DNA of 64,000 nucleotides. Source: Sphingomonas psychrolutea (GTDB lineage Bacteria > Pseudomonadota > Alphaproteobacteria > Sphingomonadales > Sphingomonadaceae). Made by a program: the position numbers and the translations under genes. A model generated the notes under the pieces. It did not search any database. It saw only the letters and a program-made list of their open reading frames with translations, and was not told the origin of the DNA. The stretch is taken from the NCBI RefSeq assembly GCF_014636175.1, contig NZ_BMDW01000021.1, forward strand, positions 1 to 64,000. The letters are read 5' to 3'. Every line of letters begins with the position of its first letter. Within the stretch, counting starts at the first letter, position 1. Shown here one piece after another: positions 43,377 through 50,983 of this stretch.

Positions 43377-43562
43377 TTACTTTTTGCTCGTTGGCGATTT
43401 GGCTTCTCTTATTCCCTTATATGGACCCGCAGTTTTTTTATGTTCGATAATGCGTCCGCTGCTGGTATCTATTTTGACATACCGCTTCGTGACCGGGTTC
43501 AATGCCTGAACCCGCCCTTTGACCGCGCCTTTGCGTGTTCCTTCACAGGTATTCGTCGCCAC
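43377..43562 (-). CDS. 61-aa basic protein paired with the TIR-like gene
   Basis: This small Lys/Arg-rich protein contains KGRVQALNPVTKRYVKIDTS and RIIEHKKTAGPYKGI, a compact beta-rich pattern. It lies 5 bases upstream of the TIR-like gene on the same strand, so they form an operon. I recognise no named family. It may be an inhibitor or cofactor of its neighbour. Confidence 0.6.
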   Translation of the reverse strand: MATNTCEGTRKGAVKGRVQALNPVTKRYVKIDTSSGRIIEHKKTAGPYKGIREAKSPTSKK

Positions 43563-43846
43563 TATTCACCTGCCTCGCGGTCGATTCCGACCAAGATGAG
43601 GATACAATATGCAGATGCAAGACTCCCCCGCGATACTCGACAAAACTTTGTATGAGCGTCCAGCTCCGGACGCCCGCCAAGCAAATCGCCCTCCTCCCGC
43701 TGCGTGACGTGCAGCTTCGCCGCCGCGTCGGTTACCGACAGGCCGCGCGGCGTGACGATCTCGGCGCGCAACCACGCGCCGGGGTGGACCGCGAAACTGG
43801 AATGAAGCTTGATCGCCAACGTTTTGTTATAGCGAAACCCCGCCAA
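43562..43846 (-). pseudogene. HigA-type antitoxin relic
   Basis: The start resembles HigA/VapI antidotes (KLHSSFAVHPGAWLRAEIV, TPRGLSVTDAAAKLHVTQ). The next helix, expected to read like QALSxLLNG, is broken to REEGDLLGGRPELDAHTK. The rest does not match the family. No HigB toxin is next to it. The rest of the gap to 43913 shows nothing else. Confidence 0.6.
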
Positions 43847-43913
43847 ACTGTCAGCAACCTTTGCCGGCCGCCCATAATTCAGATATAGTCATTAAGCTAA
43901 ATCGGGAACCGCG

Positions 43914-44156
43914 ATGGACCGCATCAGCATCTCCGAAGCCAGGACGCATTTATGTGCGATTATCCGCCACGTCGAAGCCGGCGAGAGCGTCGAGATCACG
44001 CGGCGTGGCAAGGTAGTGGTGGTCATTAGACCCGTCGACCGTCCCAAACAGCCCGTCGATGTCGCAGCGCCCGACGCGCTGACCGCCGACATGACAATAC
44101 AGACCGTTTCCGCTGGCCACCTCATCCGCCAGATGCGCGACACCCACCGCTATTGA
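43914..44156 (+). CDS. Orphan Phd/YefM-type antitoxin
   Basis: This 80-residue protein begins MDRISISEARTHLCAIIRHV and contains GESVEITRRGKVVVVIRPVD, the same fold as the antitoxin at 41524. No PIN or other toxin follows: the next 120 bases hold no gene I can support. It may be a leftover from a lost pair, or act on another toxin. Confidence 0.85.
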   Translation: MDRISISEARTHLCAIIRHVEAGESVEITRRGKVVVVIRPVDRPKQPVDVAAPDALTADMTIQTVSAGHLIRQMRDTHRY

Positions 44157-44273
44157 TCCCGGCGCTCGACCCCATATTGCCGCCGCACCAATCCTCGGCA
44201 TCCCGCCTGGCACCCCCAGCCCCCCACAAAATCCGCTGTCCTACACCCCCCTCCCCGGCGCATAGACTCGTCG

Positions 44274-44762
44274 ATGCGCGCCAAGCCCCGCCCCTCCGCC
44301 GCCCAATCTCCGCCCACACCCCAATCCGAGCCAGCGCCCGGCTTCGTCTTCACCCCCGTCCCCACCCGCACCGCGCGGCACGATGGCTGGACAGTGGCGC
44401 GGCAGCACGGCTTTCTCGATCACCTCGCGCGAACCGGCGTGGTCGCCGCCGCCGCCCGCGCGGTGGGCATGTCCGCGAAATCCGCCCAGCTGTTGCGTAA
44501 GCGGCCCGGCGCGGAGAGCTTCGCTGCGGCGTGGGCGCGGGCGCTCGAAGAAGGCCGCAGCCGCGCGTTCGACGCGGCGATGGCGCAGGGGTTCGACGGC
44601 GTGCTCGTGCCGATCCTGTATCGCGGACGGCAGGTCGGTACGCGCCGCGTCTATGACAACCGCGTGTTGCTCGCCGCGCTTCGCGTCATGCCGCCCATCG
44701 CCCGGCCGGCGCCGCCCCCGGAGCGAACGCGCGAAACGCCCAAGCCGGGGAAGCCCAAATGA
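44274..44762 (+). CDS. HTH-like conserved protein of unknown role
   Basis: This 162-residue protein has a Pro-rich start and a helical core GWTVARQHGFLDHLARTGVV with AARAVGMSAKSAQLLRKRPG. This resembles the helix-turn-helix of small terminase-like or phage-related proteins that I recall from sphingomonads. The tail is Pro/Lys-rich. No phage genes are around it. Confidence 0.65.
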   Translation: MRAKPRPSAAQSPPTPQSEPAPGFVFTPVPTRTARHDGWTVARQHGFLDHLARTGVVAAAARAVGMSAKSAQLLRKRPGAESFAAAWARALEEGRSRAFDAAMAQGFDGVLVPILYRGRQVGTRRVYDNRVLLAALRVMPPIARPAPPPERTRETPKPGKPK

Positions 44763-44891
44763 TCCGCCCGCGCACCACGACTCGTCACCCGAAACAAACG
44801 CTTCATCGCGCGGAAGGATCGACAGGGGCGCACCTTCATTACCTTTGCGATCGTGCTGGCATCCCCCGCCACGCCGTCGCATATGCCCTCG

Positions 44892-45242
44892 ATGCTCTAC
44901 CTCGCGCTCAAAGCCCTGATCTCCGGCCTCCTCATCGCCGCCGCCTCGACGCTGGCGAAGCGCTATCCCGGGTTCGGCGCGCTGGTCGCGTCGCTGCCGT
45001 TGGTGTCGGTGCTCGGCATGCTGTGGCTGTGGAACGACAAGCCCGACCCCGCGAACATGGCGGCGCATGTCCAGGCGACCTTCTGGTACGTGCTGCCCTC
45101 GCTGCCGATGTTCCTGGTGATCCCGGCCTTGCTGCGCGCAGGTCTCGGCTTCTGGCCGTCACTCGCCCTGGGCTGCGCGCTGACGATCGGCCTCTATGCG
45201 GGCATGGTCGCGCTCGCGCCGCGCTTCGGCATCGCGCTCTGA
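44892..45242 (+). CDS. DUF3147 family membrane protein
   Basis: This 116-residue protein has four membrane segments with the DUF3147 pattern GLLIAAASTLAKRYPGFGAL and ASLPLVSVLGMLWLW. Its function is unknown. ATG 44892 was chosen for the family N-terminus; ATG 44883 is possible. Confidence 0.85.
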   Translation: MLYLALKALISGLLIAAASTLAKRYPGFGALVASLPLVSVLGMLWLWNDKPDPANMAAHVQATFWYVLPSLPMFLVIPALLRAGLGFWPSLALGCALTIGLYAGMVALAPRFGIAL

Positions 45243-45350
45243 TCAATGGATCTAACCTGTACCGGAGCCTACGATCGCATTCAGCAACCATCGGTAATCA
45301 GAGGCGTATTCCATCCTTAAGCCCGATCACCGGGCCGGAAGGATGCAGAC

Positions 45351-45611
45351 ATGAAGTTCACCCATCTCATCGCCGCCGGGCTTATGGTTGCCGGTCTGGG
45401 CGTAACCGCCACCGCGGCTTCGGCGCAGGACTATCGCGGCGACCGCGGCCATGGCCCGCGCTACGATCGTCGCGACGACCGCCGCGACGATCGCAATCAT
45501 GGCCGCCATTATCGCGGGGATCGCGGGCGTCACTATGGCTGGAACAACCGCGGGCGCAATTGCCGCGTCGAGTGGCGGCATCACCGCCGCGTGACGGTCT
45601 GCTACCGCTAA
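45351..45611 (+). CDS. Small secreted Arg/Asp/His-rich protein
   Basis: The gene encodes 86 residues with a clear signal peptide (residues 1-25, ending ATAASA, cut before QDYRG). The mature part is mostly Arg, Asp, His, Gly and Tyr (RYDRRDDRRDDRNHGRHYRG) and ends with two Cys (NCRVEW, TVCYR). I recall similar unnamed periplasmic proteins in sphingomonads. A Shine-Dalgarno GGAAGGA precedes it. Confidence 0.8.
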   Translation: MKFTHLIAAGLMVAGLGVTATAASAQDYRGDRGHGPRYDRRDDRRDDRNHGRHYRGDRGRHYGWNNRGRNCRVEWRHHRRVTVCYR

Positions 45612-45619
45612 ATCGGCCA

Positions 45620-45652
45620 GCCGGGAGCGACGCCAAGCGCGCCGCTCCCGGC
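45620..45652. terminator. Hairpin after the small secreted protein
   Basis: A 10-bp stem GCCGGGAGCG/CGCTCCCGGC with a 13-base loop lies 9 bases after the stop. There is no T run, so it may be rho-independent only in part. Confidence 0.55.
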
Positions 45653-45695
45653 CTCATCCGAAAATGTAATATAGACGTCATAAAATCTTCACGCC

Positions 45696-46727
45696 ATGGT
45701 GGGTAACGGTCTGCTCCGGACCTTCTTCGTCGGCGATCGATATCGTCTGCATATCAGGCGTATCCGCGTGGCCACCCCGACGACCTCCCTCTTCGCCATT
45801 CCAGCGCCGCTTTATCCCGGCAGCACGGCGCAGCGCGGGCTGATCGGGGGTCGCTGGATCGCGCTTGGCCTGGTGCTGAGCGTGGCGTGCGTGGCGGCAT
45901 TGCTGTTCGATGCGCAGATGACGATCGATCCGCAGGACCCGATGACCTGGCTGTTTGCCGGCGTGCTGCTGCTGTTCGGCGTCACGCGCTACGTGCTGCG
46001 GCGCCCGCGCAGCGCGGCGCAGCGCGTCGCGCGCGACCTCAGCGAATCGGTTGGGGCCTTTATGGGCATCTCCCTGCTCGGCGCGACCGCGACCTATCCG
46101 CTGGCCGCCGCCACGCGTGGCGCGATCGATCCGTTGTTACAGGCGGTCGATGGCGCGCTGCATTTCGACTGGCTCGCCTGGTATCAGATGGTCGCGGCAC
46201 ACCGTTCGCTCCAACTGCTCGGCACCGCCGCCTATCAAAGCATCTACATCACCCCGGCGTTGATCCTTGGCTATTGTGCCTGGTCGGATCGGCGCGCGGA
46301 GGCACGCGGGTTTGTCGCATCGTTCTGGCTCACGGCGGTGCTGACACTGCTGCTGTTCCGGGTCATGCCCGCCATCGGCCCGCTCGCCACGCTGTGGCAC
46401 GGGCCAATCCCGTATGTGCCCGAAAGCGCCCTGTACGAGGCCGATCTCCTCCCCATGCTGCGCCTGGGCAACGGCTATGTGGTCGATCTGGGGGCGCTGC
46501 GCGGGCTGGTTTCGGTGCCGAGTTTCCACACCGCGAGCGGCGTCGTCTATATCGCCACGGCCTGGCCGATGGCGCGGCTACGCTGGCCGGTACTGGCGCT
46601 CACCAGCGCAATGTTGCTGGCGACTCCGGTCGAAGGCACACATTATCTGGCAGACATGCTGGCGGGTGCCGCCGTCGCCATCGTCGCGGTGCTGGCCGTG
46701 GCCGCAGTGCGTCGGCGTCTGGCTTAG
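45696..46727 (+). CDS. PAP2-superfamily membrane enzyme (Aur1-like)
   Basis: This 343-residue protein has about six membrane segments. The PAP2 catalytic motifs are SVPSFHTASGVVYI (His nucleophile helper) and EGTHYLADMLAG (His and Asp). The layout resembles the Aur1/Ipt1-type phosphatases that transfer inositol or glycerol phosphate to lipids such as ceramides, which sphingomonads make; this is inference. GTG 45768 (MATPTTS) is a shorter start. Its stop overlaps the convergent next gene by 4 bases. Confidence 0.82.
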   Translation: MVGNGLLRTFFVGDRYRLHIRRIRVATPTTSLFAIPAPLYPGSTAQRGLIGGRWIALGLVLSVACVAALLFDAQMTIDPQDPMTWLFAGVLLLFGVTRYVLRRPRSAAQRVARDLSESVGAFMGISLLGATATYPLAAATRGAIDPLLQAVDGALHFDWLAWYQMVAAHRSLQLLGTAAYQSIYITPALILGYCAWSDRRAEARGFVASFWLTAVLTLLLFRVMPAIGPLATLWHGPIPYVPESALYEADLLPMLRLGNGYVVDLGALRGLVSVPSFHTASGVVYIATAWPMARLRWPVLALTSAMLLATPVEGTHYLADMLAGAAVAIVAVLAVAAVRRRLA

Positions 46728-47047
46728 ACTTCGACCGCCATCAACGCGGCGTCGCCATATTTCGGGTCGTTCGCCGCGAATAAGGGGTTGGCCGCGAAAT
46801 TGCGCTCGGTCAGCCCGACGCCGTTCAGCCCGGCCAGCTTAAACGTCCCGAGTTTCACTTCCTTCGGCGGCTTGCCATCTCGCTCCACCACGACGCCATC
46901 GACGAACAGATCGTCATGCCGGGTGTAGATGATGTGCGGTGCCAGCGTAATGTCGGTGCGGTTATACGTGGCGCGCAAGCACCGCTTACGGACGATCGCC
47001 TCGAAAACGGTGGGGACAGGGCCGGCGGGAGCAGTGGCAGTGTTCAT
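46724..47047 (-). CDS. Short WYL-like domain protein
   Basis: This 107-residue protein has a single beta-rich domain (VFEAIVRKRCLRATYNRTDI, then DGVVVERDGKPP and VKLGTFKLAGL) that resembles a WYL ligand-binding domain without the usual DNA-binding part. It could sense a nucleotide-like ligand. It is divergent from the DUF2946 gene across a 112-base gap. Confidence 0.6.
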   Translation of the reverse strand: MNTATAPAGPVPTVFEAIVRKRCLRATYNRTDITLAPHIIYTRHDDLFVDGVVVERDGKPPKEVKLGTFKLAGLNGVGLTERNFAANPLFAANDPKYGDAALMAVEV

Positions 47048-47159
47048 GGTAGCGCTATACCCAAAATGGTGCGGTGCAGCAAGCAACGACTGTGAAACCG
47101 ATTGTTTCCGCGACGCATCGCAGGTTGAGTACAATGCGCTGACCCGCTAGCCGGGCGCG

Positions 47160-47576
47160 GTGACGCGCTTGCCCCTCTATTTTCCGGCTCGGGCCGCGAT
47201 CCTCGTACTGCTGCTGTGCATGCTCGCGGTGCGCGTGGTCGTGCCGCAAGGATTCATGTGGGGCACCGGTGCCGACGGATCGCGCGCGCTGGTGTTGTGC
47301 TCGGGCATGGGTGCGCAAGCGCTGACGCCAATTGCCGCCGCCGCGCTCGCCGCGCAGCATCGCAGCGATCAACGCGACCACGACGGCAAGACCGCCGATC
47401 ACCCCTGTGCCTTCGCCGCAGCGAGCCTAGCGGTCGATCTGGTCCGCGACGTCTATCCTGTCGCGAGCCAGCCTGCGCGCGCCGCTACGCCGAGCCTGCT
47501 CCACATCTTCGCCCGCCCCGGTCTTGGCCTCGCCGCCCCGCCGCCGCCCAAGACCGGACCACCCGCCTCCGCCTGA
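47160..47576 (+). CDS. DUF2946 family protein
   Basis: This 138-residue protein has an N-terminal signal anchor (residues 9-30) with VVPQGFMWG, and then HPCAFAAASLAVD. This fits DUF2946, a family often found beside copper-related TonB receptors. The Met, His and Cys residues could bind copper. It starts at GTG 47160 and lies 35 bases before the receptor gene. Confidence 0.8.
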   Translation: MTRLPLYFPARAAILVLLLCMLAVRVVVPQGFMWGTGADGSRALVLCSGMGAQALTPIAAAALAAQHRSDQRDHDGKTADHPCAFAAASLAVDLVRDVYPVASQPARAATPSLLHIFARPGLGLAAPPPPKTGPPASA

Positions 47577-47611
47577 CGCCGTTTCCTTCCCGTCAGACGA
47601 AAGCCCATTTC

Positions 47612-49891
47612 ATGAAAATTACGACCTCGCGCGCCGCCGTGCGCGCGCTGGCGCTGCTGGCATCCGCCGCTGCGCCCTATGCCGCTTATGCCGAAGCCGA
47701 CGACCAGCGCGACATCGTCGTCACCGCCCAAAAGGGAGGCCCGATCGAGCAGGCCCCCTCGACCAGGGCCAGCATCACCGCCCGCCAGATCGAAGAACAG
47801 GTGAATGCGGTCAACATCGAGGACACGCTTAAATACCTGCCGAGCCTGGTCGTGCGCAAACGCCATATCGGCGACACGCAGTCCCCGCTCGCCACGCGCA
47901 CGTCGGGCGTGGGTGCCAGCGCACGCAGCCTGATTTACGCCGATGGCGCGCTCTTGTCGGCGCTGATCGGCAACAACAACACCAGCGCCTCCCCGCGCTG
48001 GGGCCTGGTGTCACCGCAGGAGGTGGCACGGATCGACATCCTCTACGGCCCGTTCTCGGCGGCCTATCCCGGCAATGCGATCGGCGCGGTGGTCGACATC
48101 ACGACACGCTTGCCCGAGGCGCTGGAGGGCGAGGTTAACGCCGGCATCAGCCTCCAGAACTTCAAACAATATGGCACCAGCCGCGCGCTCCCGGCATCGA
48201 GCTTTGGCGCGACGCTCGGCGACCGCGTCGGGCCGCTCGCGGTGTTCGCGAGCTTCAGCCACGTAACGAGCGACAGCCAGCCGATCGCCTATGTCACCGC
48301 GAACCGCCCGACGACTCCGAGCGCGACCGGTGCGCCAAGCACCGGCGGCTATGACGACGTCAACCGCACCGGGGCCGCGATCCGCGTGATCGGCGCGGGC
48401 GGGTTCGAACATCAAATGCAGGATTTTGCCAAGCTTAAACTGGCGCTCGACGTTACCCGCGACATCCGCCTCACCTATGTCGGCGGGCTGTTCCGCAACG
48501 GCACCGATTCGACCGCCGAAAGCTACCTGCAAAACGCCGCCGGTCCGGTCTATGCCGGATCGCTCAACATTGACGGCTATGCCTATACCGTCGCGCCGAG
48601 TGCGTTTTCGAACAACGTCTACAGCTATGACCAGCGCCATTGGTCGCACAGCTTCAGCGCCACCGGATCGACCGGGCGGATCGACTGGCAAGTCATCGGC
48701 ACGCTCTACGATTTTGCGCGCGACGAGCAACGCGTCGCTGGCACCGCCTTGCCCGGCGCGACCAACGGCGGCGCGGGGACGATCACCCGGCTCGATGGCA
48801 CCGGCTGGTACACCTTCGATACCAAGGCGCTGTGGCAAGCGGGTGGCGGGCATCGCATCGGTGCGGGCTATCACCGCGATCGCTACACGCTGGCCAGCAA
48901 CCGCTACGCCACCACCGACTGGATCGCCGGATCACAAAGCGCGCTCAACCTCGCCTCTAGCGGAAAGACCCAGACCAATGCCGTGTGGGCGCAGGACGCC
49001 TGGACGATCGCGCAGCCGCTGACGGTGACGCTCGGCGGGCGCTATGAGTGGTGGAAGGCGTATGACGGCGTCAATTTCTCGCCGACCTTTCTGCCGATGC
49101 CGACGATCCTGCAGCCGACCCGTTCCGCCAATCGCTTCTCGCCCAAGGCGGCGCTCGCCTGGACCCCGGCAAAGGACTGGAAAGTCTCGCTATCGTTCGG
49201 TGAGGCGTACCGCTTCCCGACCGTCACCGAACTCTATCAGGCGGTCACGGTCGGCGCGAACCAGCAATCGCCCAACCCGACGCTCGGGCCCGAACGCGCG
49301 CTTTCGGAGGAACTGGCGATCCAGCACGGCGATGGCGACCGCTACGTCCGCCTGTCGCTGTTCAACGAGGTGATCAGCGACGCGCTGCTTTCGCAGACCG
49401 GGTTGCTCCCCGGCGGGGCCAGCGTCGCCTTCGTGCAGAATGTCGACCGTGTCCGCACCCGCGGCGTCGAACTGGCGCTGGTCGAGCGCGATTTGCTGCC
49501 ACGCTTCGATCTGTCGGGCAGCTTGACCCTGGTCGATCCGCGGATCGTCGCGAACGCCGCTTTGCCGACCGCGATCGGCAAACGCCCGCCGCAAATCCCG
49601 CTGCGCAAGGCGACGATCGTCGCAACCTATCGCCCGACCGACGCGATCTCGCTGACCGCCGCCGCGCGCTATGCCAGCCGCAGCTATGGGACGATCGACA
49701 ATAGCGAGCCGGTGTCGTTCACCTATCAGGGGTTTGGCAGCTACGTCGTCGCCGATCTGCGCGCCAATTTTCGTGTGACCCCGCATTGGCAAATGGCGGT
49801 CGGTCTGGACAATGTCGCCAACCGCAAATATTTCCTTTTCCACCCCTTTCCGCAGCGCACGATGAGCGCGGAGCTGACGTACAGGTTGTGA
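47612..49891 (+). CDS. TonB-dependent outer-membrane receptor, possibly for copper
   Basis: This 759-residue protein has a signal peptide (about residues 1-27, ending AAYAEA), then the TonB box region DIVVTAQ. The plug follows (VNIEDTLKYLPSLVVRKRHI, ending DILYGPFSAAYPGNAIGAVV). The barrel ends with MSAELTYRL and a C-terminal Leu. The link to DUF2946 suggests copper uptake as for OprC/NosA-type receptors. The substrate cannot be read from sequence. Confidence 0.87.
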   Translation: MKITTSRAAVRALALLASAAAPYAAYAEADDQRDIVVTAQKGGPIEQAPSTRASITARQIEEQVNAVNIEDTLKYLPSLVVRKRHIGDTQSPLATRTSGVGASARSLIYADGALLSALIGNNNTSASPRWGLVSPQEVARIDILYGPFSAAYPGNAIGAVVDITTRLPEALEGEVNAGISLQNFKQYGTSRALPASSFGATLGDRVGPLAVFASFSHVTSDSQPIAYVTANRPTTPSATGAPSTGGYDDVNRTGAAIRVIGAGGFEHQMQDFAKLKLALDVTRDIRLTYVGGLFRNGTDSTAESYLQNAAGPVYAGSLNIDGYAYTVAPSAFSNNVYSYDQRHWSHSFSATGSTGRIDWQVIGTLYDFARDEQRVAGTALPGATNGGAGTITRLDGTGWYTFDTKALWQAGGGHRIGAGYHRDRYTLASNRYATTDWIAGSQSALNLASSGKTQTNAVWAQDAWTIAQPLTVTLGGRYEWWKAYDGVNFSPTFLPMPTILQPTRSANRFSPKAALAWTPAKDWKVSLSFGEAYRFPTVTELYQAVTVGANQQSPNPTLGPERALSEELAIQHGDGDRYVRLSLFNEVISDALLSQTGLLPGGASVAFVQNVDRVRTRGVELALVERDLLPRFDLSGSLTLVDPRIVANAALPTAIGKRPPQIPLRKATIVATYRPTDAISLTAAARYASRSYGTIDNSEPVSFTYQGFGSYVVADLRANFRVTPHWQMAVGLDNVANRKYFLFHPFPQRTMSAELTYRL

Positions 49892-49892
49892 T

Positions 49893-50309
49893 ATGCCCTA
49901 CCCGCTGATCGCCTCGCTCAACCTGTCGCCCCACCCAGAGGGCGGCTGGTACCGCGAGACGATGCGCCAGCCTGCGCCCGATCCTGCCAGCGGGGGCAAG
50001 CCCGACACAAAGGAGCCGCGCGGGCTGGCGACGGCGATCCTGTTCTTGCTCGAGGACGGGAAGCGCTCGCACTGGCACCGCGTCGATGCCACCGAACTAT
50101 GGCTGTGGCACGCCGGGTCGCCGCTCACCGTGCGGATCGGCCAGGAGCAGCATCTGCTAAGCGGCGAAACCCCGCAGGCGCTCGTCCCGCCCGGCGCGTG
50201 GCAATCGGCCGAGGCGCGCCTCGGTTGGGCGCTGGTCAGTTGCGTCGTGACCCCGGCCTTCGATTTCGGCGGTTTCGAACTCGCGCCGCCGGGGTGGTCG
50301 CCCGCCTGA
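49893..50309 (+). CDS. Cupin family protein (DUF985)
   Basis: This 138-residue protein begins MPYPLIASLNLSPHPEGGWY, the DUF985 opening. The cupin metal motif is in SHWHRVDATELWLWHAGSPL, and VPPGAWQSA follows. The enzyme activity is unknown. It starts one base after the receptor stop, so it is transcribed with it. Confidence 0.88.
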   Translation: MPYPLIASLNLSPHPEGGWYRETMRQPAPDPASGGKPDTKEPRGLATAILFLLEDGKRSHWHRVDATELWLWHAGSPLTVRIGQEQHLLSGETPQALVPPGAWQSAEARLGWALVSCVVTPAFDFGGFELAPPGWSPA

Positions 50310-50323
50310 CAAAGCTGCCTGAC

Positions 50324-50348
50324 GGAACCGTGCGCCGCTTTGCCCGTT
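50324..50348 (+). promoter_or_regulatory. EcfG-type general stress promoter
   Basis: GGAAC (50324-50328) and CGTT (50345-50348) are separated by exactly 16 bases, the consensus of the alphaproteobacterial stress sigma factor EcfG. The start codon of the next gene is 22 bases downstream. That gene is a general-stress-protein-26-type flavoprotein, which fits the assignment. Confidence 0.7.
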
Positions 50349-50370
50349 CGGGCAGGGAAGGAGAGCGACG

Positions 50371-50862
50371 ATGTCCAATCAAGCTGAAATCGAACATAAA
50401 TTCTGGAAGGCCCTGCGCTCGGATATGACCGTGATGCTTGGTCTGGCCGGGGTCGATGAAGGCCACACGCGCCCGATGACCGCGCAGCTCGACGGTGATG
50501 CGGATCGCGGGCCGATCTATTTCTTCACCTCGACCGAAACCGAACTCGTGTCGGAACTGACACCGGGCAGCCGCGCGGTCGCGACCTTCGCATCCAAGGG
50601 CAATGACGTATTCGCGACCATCCACGGCACGCTCAGCGCCGATAATGATCGTGCGGTGATCGACCGGCTGTGGAACAGCTATGTCGCGGCCTGGTATGAA
50701 GGCGGCAAGGACGATCCCAAGCTGCAATTGCTCCGCCTCGATGCCGAGCGTGCGCAGATCTGGGTCGATGCCTCGAGCCTGCTCGCCGGCGTGAAGGTCA
50801 TGCTCGGGATCGATCCGAAACAAGACTATAAGGATAAGGTCGCCGAGGTTTCGCTGGCGTAA
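50371..50862 (+). CDS. General stress protein 26-like (pyridoxamine 5'-phosphate oxidase fold)
   Basis: This 163-residue protein begins MSNQAEIEHKFWKALRSDMT and shows the split-barrel flavin-binding fold with DGDADRGPIYFFTSTETELV, LWNSYVAAWYEGGKDDPKLQ and WVDAS. Proteins of this type are linked to general stress and may bind FMN or related cofactors. A Shine-Dalgarno (GGAAGGAGAG) lies just upstream, as does an EcfG promoter. Confidence 0.88.
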   Translation: MSNQAEIEHKFWKALRSDMTVMLGLAGVDEGHTRPMTAQLDGDADRGPIYFFTSTETELVSELTPGSRAVATFASKGNDVFATIHGTLSADNDRAVIDRLWNSYVAAWYEGGKDDPKLQLLRLDAERAQIWVDASSLLAGVKVMLGIDPKQDYKDKVAEVSLA

Positions 50863-50880
50863 CGCCACTCGCGACCACCC

Positions 50881-50957
50881 TCTTGTCATCCCCGCGAAAG
50901 CGGGGACCCAGCTCCTGCCGTGGGAAATGGGCCTGCTGCTTTGTGGGGATGACAATG
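50881..50957. repeat. Degenerate family A-like palindrome pair
   Basis: TTGTCATCCCCGCGAAAGCG with GGGACCCAG at the left pairs with TGTGGGGATGACAATG at the right. The middle is about 25 bases of unrelated sequence. It lies just before the DHA2 transporter gene. Confidence 0.65.
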
Positions 50958-50983
50958 TCGGCTCCGGTAGGCAAAGGCAGCGC

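Noticed and set aside
44153..44273. A remnant PIN toxin after the orphan antitoxin (TTG start reading LIPALDP)
   Set aside because: Only a few codons resemble a PIN start, and nothing of the rest is present.
44759..45706. A 315-codon frame overlapping DUF3147 and the small secreted protein gene
   Set aside because: Two recognisable genes in another frame occupy the same bases. The long frame shows no family pattern.
47048..47611. Cobalamin riboswitch before the TonB receptor
   Set aside because: The gap before DUF2946 is only about 110 bases and shows no B12-box-like sequence. The receptor has just 35 bases upstream.
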